A stretch of 64,000 bases of DNA. Source: Effrenium voratum. Lineage: Eukaryota > Sar > Dinophyceae > Suessiales > Symbiodiniaceae. The notes under the pieces were generated by a model. It was not told the DNA's origin. It saw nothing but the letters and a program-made list of their open reading frames with translations, and did no database searches. Location: assembly GCA_963377175.1 (NCBI GenBank), contig CAUJNA010001580.1:828501-892500 (forward strand), given 5' to 3'. Position numbers and translations under genes: made by a program. Numbering within the stretch: the first letter of the stretch is position 1; every line of letters begins with the position of its first letter. Positions 42,744 to 53,010 of the stretch are shown piece after piece.

Positions 42744-43249
42744 GTAACATCAACTATCTTCGATCGTGCACGTGAAACCCTGTTGCAACGGGTGCTCCCG
42801 GTGGTATCGGATGTTTGGGAACCTGCCAAACAAAACAAAATTTGGAGGATGCCACTGAATTCCAACCATGGCTCTTGATTGCTCCAAAGGCTCTGGCACA
42901 GGAGCAACCGTCCCTCTAATTCGGTTTCGCCGCTATAGCAACTAGGCAAGCAATTTGTCCTTGTTTGTGACGGGTGGTTCCCTTGGTTACCTATATATTG
43001 GGAAATGGAATCACTGGAGAAACCAAGGGGACACCAACAATTTTAGGGGACCGATTCCTATAGTTTGAGAAACCCCTTCATGGTCTTTACGGCCTTTGTG
43101 GATGCAAGGTGCTTTCGCCTGTCTACCCTTCGCATCTAGGTAGCTCTTCAGTCTTCTATATACCCTTTTTCGGAATGGCAGTGAACAGGGGGCCTCTTCA
43201 GGTAGCTTCCCTTAAAATGCCGACCAAACAGGGGGCCGAAATCCACCAG

Positions 43250-43385
43250 CCCCCAGCCCCCTGCAAAGCACCCCCCAGTAGGCCGCCGACTGCATCTCCG
43301 CGCCACGCCCGTACTCGGCGAGCCTTAGCTTCGGGGAAGAAGTGTGGAGCGGGGAAGAAGCGTTGCTCTCAATGGCTCTGGGTTT
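43250..43385 (+). CDS. basic, GC-rich exon candidate
   Basis: The frame contains RHARTRRALASGKKCGAGKK. Lys/Arg-rich, with biased third positions. GTTTGC near 43383 could be a donor. The 5' limit is unclear. Confidence 0.38.
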
Positions 43386-43393
43386 GCTTGACC

Positions 43394-43480
43394 AAAAAAG
43401 GGGACCCTCAAAATTGGTTGATTTCCCTGTATAACCTACCCAAACAGGGTAGCCTCAACAAAACACACACCCAAATGGGG
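43394..43480 (+). repeat. dispersed repeat A, clean copy
   Basis: AAAAAAGGGGACCCTCAAAA, TTGGTTGATTTCCCTGTATA, ACCTACCCAAACAGGGTAGC, CTCAACAAAACACACACCC and AAATGGGG. Confidence 0.85.
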
Positions 43481-43789
43481 TGAACCGGGGATTGACAGGG
43501 GATGAGAAAATGTATAGAAGACGTACAGAGGCGCGAAAGGCACAATTTCTCTAATTTGGTCTTGTCACCCCCCCTTTACCCACCAGGGAATGTGTGCCAT
43601 CTACTTTCACCCTGGGAAGATGGGCTGATGGTTAGCCTGGTGAGCAATACAAGGGTTGGGGGCTTTTATGGACGAGGACATGGAAACGTAGATTCTCCGG
43701 TGTGTCTAATTGGGGTCGAGTTCGTCGAATGGGTTCGGGATGAACCCGCAATATAAATGTTGTTTGTTAAAGATTTACTAAGGGGGAAA

Positions 43790-43895
43790 ATAGTGGGGTG
43801 CTCCTTTAGACCCCAACGGCTTCCCGTTGATTTCCTTTGTTAACCTCCAAACATTTACCCAGCACAAGCACACCTCCAAATGGGATATCGTATCA
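43790..43895 (+). repeat. dispersed repeat A
   Basis: GGGGTGCTCCTTTAGACCCC, CGTTGATTTCCTTTGTTAAC, CTCCAAACATTTACCCAGC and ACACCTCCAAATGGG. Confidence 0.65.
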
Positions 43896-44278
43896 TGGAC
43901 CCCCAAAAAAGGGGGGGGGGGTGCTATTTCTTGTTAACCCCATAATAAGGCCTTGTTAACGGCTTATCCTGGGCTTACCCTAGGCCTATCCAGAGATAGC
44001 CCCCCCCCCCCCCCATAGCCCCCTTCCAGGGGTCCATGCTAATACGGATCTCTCCTGCTGGTACGACCGCAGAAAAAGGTACGTTGCACCTCAAACACGA
44101 GGCAGCCAAATGAACACTTCGCGTTAACGCCCAAGGACCCGGGTTCAACTTTCATCATTGCCCTTTGTACCCGGGCCACTGGATTTTCTCATTCAAAAGT
44201 TGCATTCATTGGTGTGCTACATCAAAAATGCACTTTTGGAGGTCCAAAACAAAAACCTGTTTCCTGAGTAGGCCAGTT

Positions 44279-44321
44279 GACCCAAACTTGAAACTTCTTC
44301 ACCCAAACTTGAAACTTCTTC
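44279..44321. repeat. 21-bp tandem duplication
   Basis: ACCCAAACTTGAAACTTCTT twice in a row, 21-bp period. Confidence 0.9.
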
Positions 44322-44837
44322 TCTACAAAGTGGTCAGATCCATGGATTACTTTTCGAACAAGTGCAAACGCCCCAGACTCGACTCCCAGTCGACGTCGAC
44401 TGTCGAAGCAGCTGACTTGGCCAAGTAGCAGGTTGTGTGCGATGGACCTTCTGCGAGCCTTGGCCTCCTCGCCCACCACGATGCTCCTGAGAATTGGTCG
44501 ATCTGTGCATCGTCAGATTTTGGACTTTTTCCAACCTAAAACATCCTGAAGTCCCCAAATTTCGTGAACCCTCAGAAACCATTTCAAAAAAATGCCTGTT
44601 TTGAGGGATTCAAAAGAGTCATTGACTGAAAGTGCGCCGATCGGGTCCCGGCACTGCAGCAGGAAACCGACGCCGATAGGTGCCGATAGGTTTGATTTCA
44701 TTCACAAAGTCGGGAGTTGGGGGGGGTGGGCCAGAGGGAACCATGACCTTGGATGTACACCAACACCAAAAGGCTCGGCATGTACTGAAACCTACACACG
44801 TGTGTCTTTATAATATGTTACATATATATATATGATA

Positions 44838-44925
44838 TATAGGGGTGTCTCACAATGGTGAAACCTCCACAATTGGTAGTTTTCCTGTTGGTTCCCCTTA
44901 AACCAAACTCAAAGACACAGCGCCA
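44838..44925 (+). repeat. dispersed repeat A
   Basis: ATAGGGGTGTCTCACAATGG, CCTCCACAATTGGTAGTTTT, CCTGTTGGTTCCCCTTAAAC and CAAACTCAAAGACACA. Both ends carry GTGTC/GACAC. Confidence 0.8.
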
Positions 44926-45219
44926 TGATTGTTTATTGGCTGTGTCCTCTGAAGTCATTGGGGGGAGGGGTATATTGTCATTTGCTGTCCTTTTCGCTTC
45001 CCTTCAACCTCCAGGGCACCGCAATACGTCCCGGACTCAATCTTCTACCCTTGGGGGGGTTCTCAAAGTGGATTTCCTGTGGATGGTGTTGAACAGGAAA
45101 CCGACCAGTTTTCTCCAGTTGCTAATGACCCCTGGACCAAGAAAAACAACAAATCCAGAGATGGATTCCAACAGGGAGAATAAATCTGGGGGTATCTCCA
45201 AACTTTGAGAAACACCACT

Positions 45220-45345
45220 GGTCATCGATCGGTTCCAGCTCCGCGGATCGCGATACGAGAAAAAGCGCGCGCCTCAGAGAGCTCGTATCCTGGTCCTTCG
45301 ACCTGCCAGCTTTTCAGCGCAGCTTCTTTCTTTTTTGGCGAGGGA
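45220..45345 (+). CDS. exon candidate
   Basis: The frame contains DRDTRKSARLRELVSWSFDL and then PAFQRSFFLFWRGMPQLL; biased third positions. A second plus frame is open. Splice sites not fixed. Confidence 0.38.
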
Positions 45346-45713
45346 TGCCCCAACTTTTGACTAAAGGTGCCCTCCTGACCTAATTTGACATGAACCTGAC
45401 GTGCATCGGAGAAGACTTAAGGGACCCTCTGGTGGAGAGGAAACTTACCATAAACAAACTGTTTGCCAACATATACCCTAAACAAAAGCAGAACAACTGG
45501 GAGGGGGGAAGTTCAAGTGAGGCCCTTTTGTTTTGGACTTGCAATGGGAACTCAAGCTCCAGTGGCCGTGGTTCCCAAAAAGGCTCCGTTTTGTTGGTAC
45601 TTAATTTCAAGGGAACACCCCCCCTGGGAAACACGGCCCCCTAGACAAAATTTCAAGGGAACCTCCCCTAACAACAGAAAAAAGAGGGTGGGGGGTCTGC
45701 GACGGGCGAAGTT

Positions 45714-46097
45714 GTGGGACGTCAATCGGCGCAAAGGAGCCAAGTGTTTTGTGACGTCCTTCTCATTCCGAATTCCAAACATTCAGAGTGCCAGAACGAA
45801 ACCTCCTCGGCGTCACTGCCCCGGATCCGATCCGAGGAGCTCCGGGATCGATCCGGCGGATCCGTGGCGCAGGCGGCCCATCGGTCCCCTTTCGTGAAAA
45901 CGGACGTGGAGTTCAGCATGTCTGGCCCAAAGGAACCAACATCGCAGTCGGTGACTGGTGGTCACCATCTGGGCAAATCATGCGCAGTCGGTGACTTGTC
46001 GCGCTTGTGCGTTGCCAGCACATTCAATAATTCTCACAAATGCAGGCGCCAACTGTATTGTTCACAAGTCGGAAATAAGGAATCCCCAAGTGAGTGA
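45714..46097 (+). CDS. 127-codon coding candidate, several open frames
   Basis: The chosen frame has strong bias and includes SLPRIRSEELRDRSGGSVAQ and KTDVEFSMSGPKEPTSQS, with a stop at 46095. A parallel frame ends NIAVGDWWSPSGQIMRSR and is equally natural. The region is very likely coding, but which frame is used, and where, is unclear. Confidence 0.42.
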   Translation: MGRQSAQRSQVFCDVLLIPNSKHSECQNETSSASLPRIRSEELRDRSGGSVAQAAHRSPFVKTDVEFSMSGPKEPTSQSVTGGHHLGKSCAVGDLSRLCVASTFNNSHKCRRQLYCSQVGNKESPSE

Positions 46098-46239
46098 CCG
46101 GGTGAGCCTCATCTTACCCCAGGATCAGTGAGCTCGCTGTTGTTTGTCTGGAGAAATAAAGCAAGAATCATCTGTGCTTACTACCCTTTGTCCTATCATG
46201 GAAGCAGACGTCTTCAAAAACCGCAAAAAAAAAAACTGT

Positions 46240-46345
46240 CCACTCAACCATGATTGTGACAGCACGACATTTAGAGGTCTCTCGGGCATCTATGAGTCAA
46301 GCACGATATTTAGAGGTCTGACGTGCATCTCTGCGTATCGCTGAG
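46240..46345. repeat. imperfect ~42-bp tandem duplication
   Basis: AGCACGACATTTAGAGGTCT then AGCACGATATTTAGAGGTCT, each followed by a GGCATCT/GTGCATCT and a GAGTCA word. Confidence 0.8.
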
Positions 46346-46413
46346 TCAGGTCTGGTTACAATGCCCATAGGCCGGAAGACCCACACAGGCCCCCTTTCAA
46401 AACAGTTTCTTTC

Positions 46414-46890
46414 ATGTCACTCGACCCATGGAACTCAAAATACCCAAAATTTGTAGGAGGAATCGCTTTTAGAGGACCCCTGCTTTTGGGGTTCCACGAT
46501 AAATTTCCATGGCGCTCTTTCTCAGTGACAAACTTCTGGGCGCGGCACGAGCGAACTCCCAAATCCACCTGGCGTGAACTCTGTGCTTCTTTTGATCGAG
46601 TTGGGAGGGTGATGGATTTGCCGTGTGTTGAGGGCACCCTGTTCGCCGTACTTGCAAGCAACAAGGCCACTTTTGGGCGTTCCCCTCTACATGTTTCCTG
46701 GCGAGAAAGGAACCACGCAAATGCACCCTTGGCTTTGGAGCCATTTCTTGACCCGAAGGAAAACGGAACCTTCGGCGATCATTTTTGGCGGGCACGACCA
46801 AAACCAAGACACACCAATTTTCATATGGGTACCCCAATTGAAGTGGCCGAAATCCGAAAATGGCCGAGATGGAGGACCTTTTCGTGTTAG
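46414..46890 (+). CDS. 158-codon open frame
   Basis: It contains TNFWARHERTPKSTWRELCA and ASFDRVGRVMDLPCVEGTLF with good bias in the first 90 codons; TAG at 46888. The minus strand is open for 223 codons (46687-47358) but with weaker bias. One real exon probably lies at 46490-46660. Confidence 0.4.
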   Translation: MSLDPWNSKYPKFVGGIAFRGPLLLGFHDKFPWRSFSVTNFWARHERTPKSTWRELCASFDRVGRVMDLPCVEGTLFAVLASNKATFGRSPLHVSWRERNHANAPLALEPFLDPKENGTFGDHFWRARPKPRHTNFHMGTPIEVAEIRKWPRWRTFSC

Positions 46891-47309
46891 CCGATGTACT
46901 GTTGGGTCCTGGGTTCTTGCTCGTTTGCGTGTTTGCCTCTGGGTCCCAGTTCCAAGGAGTCGGAGGCAGTTGTCAAAACTCCTTCTTTTGATCATGGTGG
47001 CTTTCTTGACAGGAACCTTTACAATGGTTGTCTGAATTCCCCAAACGAAGGGGTACCTAGCAGCCCAAAGTATGTACATGTTCGGCGGTGGCACATTTGC
47101 ACCCAGCATGGTCCCGACAAGCCAGCTGTTTGGACCCCTGCGATATAGTAAGAGCAACAAGGCTCGGGCCTTGACGCAATGTGGCCCATTCTGAGCAGCA
47201 GACTCGCATGCGTGCCAGGTAGAGGTCAGGGATGGGAATAGACCAGTCCTACGGCTTGCCGAGCCCCCAAAGGCCAGAGTGACTGGCGGCCTTTCCATGG
47301 AACCCGGAA

Positions 47310-47470
47310 GAGCTCCAAAAGGAAAATGGTCTGCCAGGGACTGCCAGTGAGAAAGCATTGCGGTGTGAAGGATCAGGGGAAATCAGTTCCTTATGGCAAT
47401 GGTCTACTGACTTGTGAGAGGGCATTGGGCTGTGAAGGAAGGGAAATCAGTTCCTTATGGCGAGGGCATC
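47310..47470. repeat. tandem duplication, ~64-bp period
   Basis: GAAATCAGTTCCTTATGG with flanking GTGAGA and GCATTG and TGTGAAGGA words is present twice. Confidence 0.85.
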
Positions 47471-47622
47471 TGTGAATTGCCCTGAAGAAACCCAGAAGTT
47501 GGAAGACGACGCTCCTTTTGAAGGGGAGTCTGTGCACTTCCAAGTTTGGTGTGTGGGGGGGGCGGGTGTTTGCCAGGATCTGGGGTTTGATTTAGCAGTT
47601 TGAGTGGCAGGATTGTACCCTG

Positions 47623-47835
47623 TTGCCGTGGAACATGAGGAATGCGCTGGTACACCATTTGCATCTAGCCTGGTGGCTCCAACTGGAAGTCCGCTTACCG
47701 GAGCCGAAAGAGAAACCCCTGGGCAATCAACAAAACGAAATGGGAGTCACACCATGGAAGGACAGTCAATCCAGCTTGCCGCTTGCAATCCCGAAGGATG
47801 CTCTGAGTTTTCATATCGTGGGTGTCTTGTTGGGG
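47623..47835 (+). CDS. coding candidate ending at a repeat-A edge
   Basis: The frame reads LVHHLHLAWWLQLEVRLPEP and QSSLPLAIPKDALSFHIV with about 60% G/C third positions, then meets GTGTCTTG, where repeat A begins. An alternative frame over the same bases is open but less natural. Confidence 0.42.
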
Positions 47836-47925
47836 ACCCCTTTGGTGGCGGTTTCACAGGAAGCCAATAGGAAAACCCACCATTTTGAGGGGTCCCCAAA
47901 GAAGACACACCCAAATGGCTTCCAT
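47836..47925. repeat. dispersed repeat A
   Basis: TTGGGGACCCCTTTGGTGGC, AGCCAATAGGAAAACCCACC, ATTTTGAGGGGTCCCCAAAG and ACACACCCAAATGG. Confidence 0.75.
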
Positions 47926-48291
47926 TCGAATGCAAGAAAACAAGACATGACTGTCCAAGCGATTGCTGAGGCTCCAGCCCGTTCTGCCTCCCTCATCCTT
48001 GGAACCGGAGGTTGGCTTTTTTCGCTTTGAACCTGTTGAGTTTGGCAAAGCTCCACATCACAGGTTCAGTTTAGGGAACCCTGTTCAGTTTGGATTTATT
48101 GAAAGCAAGCCAATGGACTACCACGTGAGATGGAAGTATGATCTGCAGATGTCAGACGTGAGGCAAAAAATAAATCACCAAGAATAAGAAGCAAACGGAG
48201 TCCCAAGAAGTGATCGGTGACATGTTTTCTGCTTTTTGTCTGCCTGGCCTGGCGAGGACAACCAAAGGAAACCCTGAAATTCACAAAAGCC

Positions 48292-48410
48292 GGGCTGTCC
48301 TCAGATCCCCACTTAAAAGCTTAACATTCAGTGGCACTGAATGTTAAATGAAAACCTCCTCTAAAACCTAAAATGCTAAAACCTAAGGGGACGCATGGGA
48401 ACCGCCAACA
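48292..48410 (+). repeat. dispersed repeat B, clean copy
   Basis: GGGCTGTCCTCAGATCCCC, AAAAGCTTAACATTCAGTGG, AATGTTAAATGAAAACCTCC, TAAAACCTAAGGGGACGCAT and GGGAACCGCCAA. The middle has a local inverted repeat (AACATTCAGTG/CACTGAATGTT). Confidence 0.9.
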
Positions 48411-48519
48411 AAAAGAAAACAGTTTTCGTCTTTGGCGGGCGAAAGGGTGGCTCTCTTTAAGGCTTGGAGTCTTCAGGCACATGAGTGCCCCATGTTTTCC
48501 CTGGGCCTCATATCTCCAG

Positions 48520-48600
48520 TTGTTCAGGCCTTTTTGGACGAGCCGGGGAGCGTCGCGATTCGCAAAGGCAAACTGTCACCCCAGATGAAGATTGATCAGG
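48520..48600 (+). CDS. exon candidate with strong acceptor
   Basis: After GGGCCTCATATCTCCAG the frame reads VQAFLDEPGSVAIRKGKLSP then QMK; strong codon bias. Donor not settled. It overlaps the end of a minus-strand frame. Confidence 0.45.
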
Positions 48601-48641
48601 CTTAGGGTTGCTGAGTCCAGGGTCAGTTTCGCAAACTGTAG

Positions 48642-49100
48642 TTGGCCGACCACGAACCATCTGGCATAAGGATGAAAGAACGAAAGGAGATTCCCCATGC
48701 CGATCTGCGCAGGTGTAATCATGAATTGCTGGTACGGAGTTTCTTGACTCGAGCAAAAAGTGACAGCTTCCAAACCATACCGCCAAATACGGAAAAGCTG
48801 AAATTAACCTCGCCTTCCGCCTATTCGGCTGACAAAATGGGGTACCCTGTCCCGATCCCAATTTCAAGGCGGCACAGCCTTTCACCCTGTGTCCTCAAAA
48901 GGGGTGACAACTCTCCCAATCGTCATCAATGCGCCCTGGAAAGGCCTTGTCAAAACATGACTGTGTGCCAAGTCTCTGTTGGACCTCATCGGCCCTCTTC
49001 TTCTGATTCGCATGTGCCTGGTGGGCAAGCACCAATGTGGTCTTTCGAAACCGAAACCTACTGCTTACAGTTGAGAAAAGAAAGGCACCATTTTTGTTGA
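48642..49100 (+). CDS. 152-codon open frame; minus also open
   Basis: It contains NHELLVRSFLTRAKSDSFQT with a moderate bias, TGA at the end. On the minus strand 48576-48773 reads FHPYARWFVVGQLQFAKLTL, equally plausible. The strand is unresolved. Confidence 0.36.
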   Translation: MADHEPSGIRMKERKEIPHADLRRCNHELLVRSFLTRAKSDSFQTIPPNTEKLKLTSPSAYSADKMGYPVPIPISRRHSLSPCVLKRGDNSPNRHQCALERPCQNMTVCQVSVGPHRPSSSDSHVPGGQAPMWSFETETYCLQLRKERHHFC

Positions 49101-49149
49101 CAATTGGAAACTCTCTCCAAGAAAAAGGACAGAAGGGCACCACTGGGTG

Positions 49150-49469
49150 TTAAAGGTTGAGTTGGGACCAGACCTGCAGGAGGCTTCCACTCACGAGCGA
49201 GTCTCTTTGACTGAACACCAGCCCATTCATTAGCCTGCCCTCTGGCTTGCGGTTTGGAGCTTGATGGCTTGCTAATTGATGGTTTGCTTGATGATTTGTT
49301 CCCTCTAGTTTGCTAATTGATGGTTTGGCGGTTTGGACCCCGCACACCGTGCGTGGTTGCCCTTTAGCAAGAACCAGATCAAACCGCTGATCCAAACCAT
49401 CCAAGAGCTGCCCTGATTCAGTATGGTTCAACACCTGGTCGTGCAGGCGCACAGAAAGTGGAACTCCCT
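49150..49469 (-). CDS. Gln/Asn/His-rich open frame, ~105 codons
   Basis: The minus frame reads LNHTESGQLLDGLDQRFDLV and later a degenerate repeat (NHQANHQLASHQAPNRKPEG), ending TAA. It overlaps the 3' part of the next exon in another frame. It may be an alternative reading or a decayed copy. Confidence 0.38.
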
Positions 49470-49552
49470 GAGTTCATCAGGGTCGACCTTGAGGCCATGG
49501 ACCCATAGATCCCCCAGGATCTGCCTGAGAATCCTGGGACAGGAGATACAGC
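49435..49552 (-). CDS. 118-bp exon candidate
   Basis: After ACTGATGTTAG: two bases, 38 codons including ILRQILGDLWVHGLKVDPDE and a Cys-containing end (FLCACTT), two bases, then GTGTTG. Strong bias. Unknown family. Confidence 0.5.
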
Positions 49553-49779
49553 CTAACATCAGTTGGTGGGTTGGACAGTTGAAGCATCCCAACTTGACTC
49601 TGTGGAACCACGCGTTTTTTGGCCAGGCGAGAACATGCTCCTAAGGCTAAACTTCACCAGCAGATCTCAGCAACAATATCAAGTATGGCCATTGGTACTC
49701 ACGCACTGAATAGCCCATATCTGGTTACTTTCCCCTTCAAAGGATGCTTACAAGGGGATGGATATTTGTTAATTGTTGA

Positions 49780-49972
49780 TCAACAAAAAAACACGCAGCA
49801 CCACGACTCCTGACTCCTGACGCCGGGTGCCGTTTTTCCTCCGCGTGCTGATTTTGAAGCTTAGCTCACCCTGGATTACGCGCCATGAATCGACCTGTTT
49901 GCTTTGTGGCTCGCAAGGATGCTCAGGAACTTTTGCAATCTTCCCAAAAGCTCCCCATTTTTCTTCCAGGCC
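49780..49972 (-). CDS. exon candidate, possibly terminal
   Basis: After CATTTGCCCCAAG the minus frame reads GLEEKWGAFGKIAKVPEHPC and then a basic stretch (SFKISTRRKNGTRR), remaining open to TAA at about 49769. Bias is fair. Confidence 0.45.
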
Positions 49973-50072
49973 TTGGGGCAAATGTGTGTCCCCAGTTGTA
50001 GATCAGTGGGTCCTGGAAGAAAGGAAATCTCCCACTACCGGAGGGGTTGATTTTCTGTCGAGATAGACTCGC

Positions 50073-50136
50073 CTTGGCGTTGCCCTCGACAATGTTGGAC
50101 ATCAGCGACGCCAGGCTGGCAGTGCCCCCCTGGGAT
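50073..50136 (-). CDS. 64-bp exon candidate, possible GC donor
   Basis: After ATGAGTCGCAG: one base plus 21 codons, SQGGTASLASLMSNIVEGNA and Lys, then GCGAGT (GC donor) or read-through. Very strong bias. The frame also extends upstream (MYIRMSRR). Confidence 0.48.
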
Positions 50137-50179
50137 CTGCGACTCATCCGGATATACATTCCGGTGTGTCTTTCATCAT

Positions 50180-50270
50180 GAGGGAACCCTCAACTGGGTG
50201 GTTTCCCTTTATAACTTCCAACTCAAAACCACCCGAAAAAGGGTCGAAGCAACACACACACACACACAAT
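50180..50270 (+). repeat. dispersed repeat A
   Basis: GGGAACCCTCAACTGGGTGG, TTTCCCTTTATAACTTCCAA and CCACCCGAAAAAGGGTCGAA, ending in a CA run. Confidence 0.75.
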
Positions 50271-50876
50271 TTACTTGGAGACTGAACCAGGTCTATAAAG
50301 CCGGCAGAAGCCGTGCCGGTACCTTTTCGGGCCGCAAAAAAACAATGGAGGTGCCGGCCTTGCCAAATTTGGTCCCGCTTGTATTAGGAAACTACTTCAT
50401 AGTTTAGTGCCTTAGGTTAACTGGGCAAACCAAAATGCCGCCCGGGCCCAAAGCAGAATCCTGTAGAAATGGTGCGTTCTTGGGTTCTATGTTCCTCAAA
50501 AGCGTATGGGAATTACCTACTGAAATGCGTAGCCATGGTTCTGGCTGAATCATGAGAATTCACCATCCAGGGTGAATCATAGGAATTCACCATCCAGAAG
50601 TACCATCTGCGCAAATTGATCAGCAGTGGAGTGACCTACAAAGCAGAAACGGAACCTTTGGATGAAATTGGTTGGGACCAAATGGTCACTTTCATTTGCC
50701 CAACGTTACGGTTGGAGGGATTCAAGATGGGTGACCTAGGCTTCCCCAAACACCCGCAGATTTGTCCCAGGAAGCCTAAAGGAAACCTTGGTCCCTTGGC
50801 CCATTCGGCTTCTTGGCTTCCTCCATGAGGAACAACTCAATTGCGTGCCCAGAGATAGCAGCTAGGGCTGCCAAAG

Positions 50877-51065
50877 TCATGTGCTGGCCACTTTCTCCAT
50901 CTCTCGCCATTGTGCAAGATATTGTTCCTTTGCGTTGCCATTGTCCAGGGGGAGCTCGTTGAAGTCCAAGTTGGCTCGCAACCATTGGACAGCCTCAACC
51001 ACATTTTTTCGTGCCCGCGCATTCCTTTCATGCAGAGACGCATCTTCGAAGAAGACAAGGTGCAA
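50877..51065 (-). CDS. exon candidate, helical and charged
   Basis: The minus frame reads HERNARARKNVVEAVQWLRA, NLDFNELPLDNGNAKEQYLA and QWREMEKVA before TGA. Composition and bias are convincing. A different frame just downstream (50776-50872) is also natural (ISGHAIELFLMEEAKKPNG), so an intron or frameshift lies between. The acceptor may be CTTGTCTTCTTCGAAG. Confidence 0.52.
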   Translation of the reverse strand: MHLVFFEDASLHERNARARKNVVEAVQWLRANLDFNELPLDNGNAKEQYLAQWREMEKVAST

Positions 51066-51109
51066 ATGTGAAGATCACCGGAAAATCCAAAACACCCAAA
51101 ATATTGAAG

Positions 51110-51760
51110 CACTTAAACTACTGTCCCTGAGTCAAAAGGTTTAAACAACTTAGCCTTTCTGCCATGTTACGAACATTAAACACTTCGAAATAATGTCAAT
51201 GGTTTAAGCATGTGTTGCATTATAACCTTTCTGACATATTATTAAAAGCATGTAACACACTTAATCTATTGTGTGATGGGCTGCTGCTTTGCAATGGCCA
51301 GAAGAGGTTAACGTTGGAGCACAAAAAACGTGGGCGGAGATGCTGAGTTAATTCTAGCATGCTTAATGTGTTCAATGGTGATTTTATGGTTGCAATGTTA
51401 TTAAAATAGTCCTGGCTATCGCCACCTCTGCAATTTCCGTATCTAAATGGTTCAACTGGTTTGATAGGGTTGGTCTTTCCGGAATATGAAAAGCATTGAA
51501 CTCGTTTAAATGGTTTAAGCGATTTACATGGTTCTGGATATGCTGGCCTGTTTGAAATGTCAAAGCACAATAACACAAGGATACAGTGGACAACAGCATT
51601 ACACTCAGTTTAATGCTTTAAATGACTTAAACATAGTGCCCTTTCTTTCAAAAAGAGTGTGTCCTTTCTGGAATACAAAACACAATGACATCAAGTGAAT
51701 GACTCAAGTGATTTCATGCCTAACGCATCAAAATATTGAAATCCACCTGGAGCCGTTCAA
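51110..51760. other. A/T-richer block, no gene seen
   Basis: Noticeably richer in A/T than its surroundings, with recurring GGTTTAA, TTAAATGGTT and CTTTCTGGAATA words. No biased frame. It may be a distinct old insertion. Confidence 0.4.
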
Positions 51761-52044
51761 ATTTGCCTAGTTTTTCCTCTCACCCCTCCGCCCTCAATGG
51801 TATCCCCCCCACCCCCCCACCCCTTCGGAAGCATCCGCGGGCCCGAAACCCCCTTCTGCCAGCTCCAAGCCCAGCCTAAATCACTCAAGACTGCTTAACC
51901 CTCAACCAACCCTTGCCCCAGACCAAGCCTTCGCCAACCCTGAACCCACCCCACAGACACTCCACAGTGGAGCACCATGACCATGGGTTGGGGGGAGGGG
52001 GGACCACAACTTTGCAACACGCACATATATATATATATATGTAT

Positions 52045-52152
52045 GGGTTGTCCTCAGATCCCCTGCTAAATGTTTAACTGTTGGTGGGTTGAATGCAAAC
52101 TGCCACTAAACCCTAAAGCTCAAAACCCAAGGGCATGGCCGGGAACCGCCAA
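52045..52152 (+). repeat. dispersed repeat B between TA runs
   Basis: GGGTTGTCCTCAGATCCCC, TGCTAAATGTTTAACTGTTG, GTGGGTTGAATGCAAACTGC, CACTAAACCCTAAAGC and CGGGAACCGCCAA. TA microsatellites touch both ends (52024-52044 and 52153-52172). Confidence 0.9.
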
Positions 52153-52179
52153 TATATATATATATATATATGTACACAT

Positions 52180-52245
52180 GTCTTTCTTTGAGGTGCCTTG
52201 CTTTTGTTGTCTTTAAGGAAACCAAAGGAACACCACCGTTATCTT
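52180..52245 (-). repeat. dispersed repeat A (reverse)
   Basis: TTTCTTTGAGGTGCCTTGC, GTTGTCTTTAAGGAAACCAA and AGGAACACCACC. Confidence 0.7.
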
Positions 52246-52319
52246 GCTTTTGCTTTTGTTTTTGATTTGTTTTGGGGGGGGCGTGTTCCCGTAAATGGGA
52301 CACGGCCATATTGACACAC

Positions 52320-52384
52320 CTTCTCCGAGCCCGACATCCCAGGTCCAGCCCCGAGGTTCAGACCAGGTTGCCCCGGCTGAAGGC
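52320..52384 (-). CDS. 65-bp exon, good splice signals
   Basis: After CGCTACATCTGCAG: two bases plus 21 codons, LQPGQPGLNLGAGPGMSGSE and Lys, then GTGTGT (phase 0). Gly/Pro-rich, with biased third positions. Function unknown. Confidence 0.5.
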
Positions 52385-52796
52385 CTGCAGATGTAGCGCG
52401 GGATTCTATCGGCGGTTTCCCAGTTAACCTCAAGGGCGTCAAATCCCAAAACCAACCCAAAACAAGAGGGGTTTCTCGATTTTCCATGACTTAGGCTGCT
52501 GTTTCCGGCAAAAAGGCAGGGGGACTCAGTAGGGTGGGAAGGTAGTTGCATTGGTTTAAGCAACGCCCGATTCGATTCTGGAAATGGAACCAAAAGGAGG
52601 TTGTTAGAGTTTGGTAGCTACTCCTGGTTCAAGAAAATTGACCCAACACACGAAATCACGTGCTTTTTGGCTTCCCATTTCGGGTTGGTGTCCCTTTCAA
52701 CTCAATAAGCGCCGTTCGGCTTTGCCCCATCGCAGCGCAAATTCATGGAATTTGAACCTCACAAGGACGACCCCTTCCCCGAGACAGCATCAAAAT

Positions 52797-52870
52797 AGGG
52801 GTGTCTCAAAACTGGATTTCGGTTTTCGGCTTCCCTTCAAGCCATGGCAAAAATGGCACCCTCCAAAATC
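52797..52870 (+). repeat. dispersed repeat A fused to B
   Basis: AGGGGTGTCTCAAAACTGGA, TTTTCGGCTTCCCTTCAAGC and AAAATGGCACCCTCCAAAAT, followed at once by repeat B. Confidence 0.75.
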
Positions 52871-52871
52871 T

Positions 52872-53010
52872 GGGCTGTCCTCAAATCCTCTGCTAAAAGT
52901 TTGCCCCTTAGTGGGTTGAATGGGAGCTACCACTAAACCCCAAAAAGCTAAAAACCCAAAAACAAAAAGAAAAGGAGAGAAAAAACGGATGCCTGAGAAC
53001 CACCAAGAAA
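52872..53010 (+). repeat. dispersed repeat B
   Basis: GGGCTGTCCTCAAATCCTC, TGCTAAAAGTTTGCCCCTTA, GTGGGTTGAATGGGAGCTAC, CACTAAACCCCAAAAAGC and CCTGAGAACCACCAAG, with an A-rich insertion. Confidence 0.88.

Noticed and set aside
45820..45870. GGATCC/GATCGATCC palindromic cluster as a regulatory site
   Set aside because: Short overlapping palindromes inside a GC-rich coding candidate; no second copy nearby.
46687..47358. 223-codon minus-strand frame, the longest non-repetitive one
   Set aside because: Weak codon bias and opposite to a better biased plus frame; about the length expected once or less by chance in 64 kb.
50525..50550. GCGTAGCCATGGTTCTGGCT as a dinoflagellate spliced-leader relic
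   Set aside because: It resembles the leader but needs an insertion and mismatches; no complete copy and no gene context.
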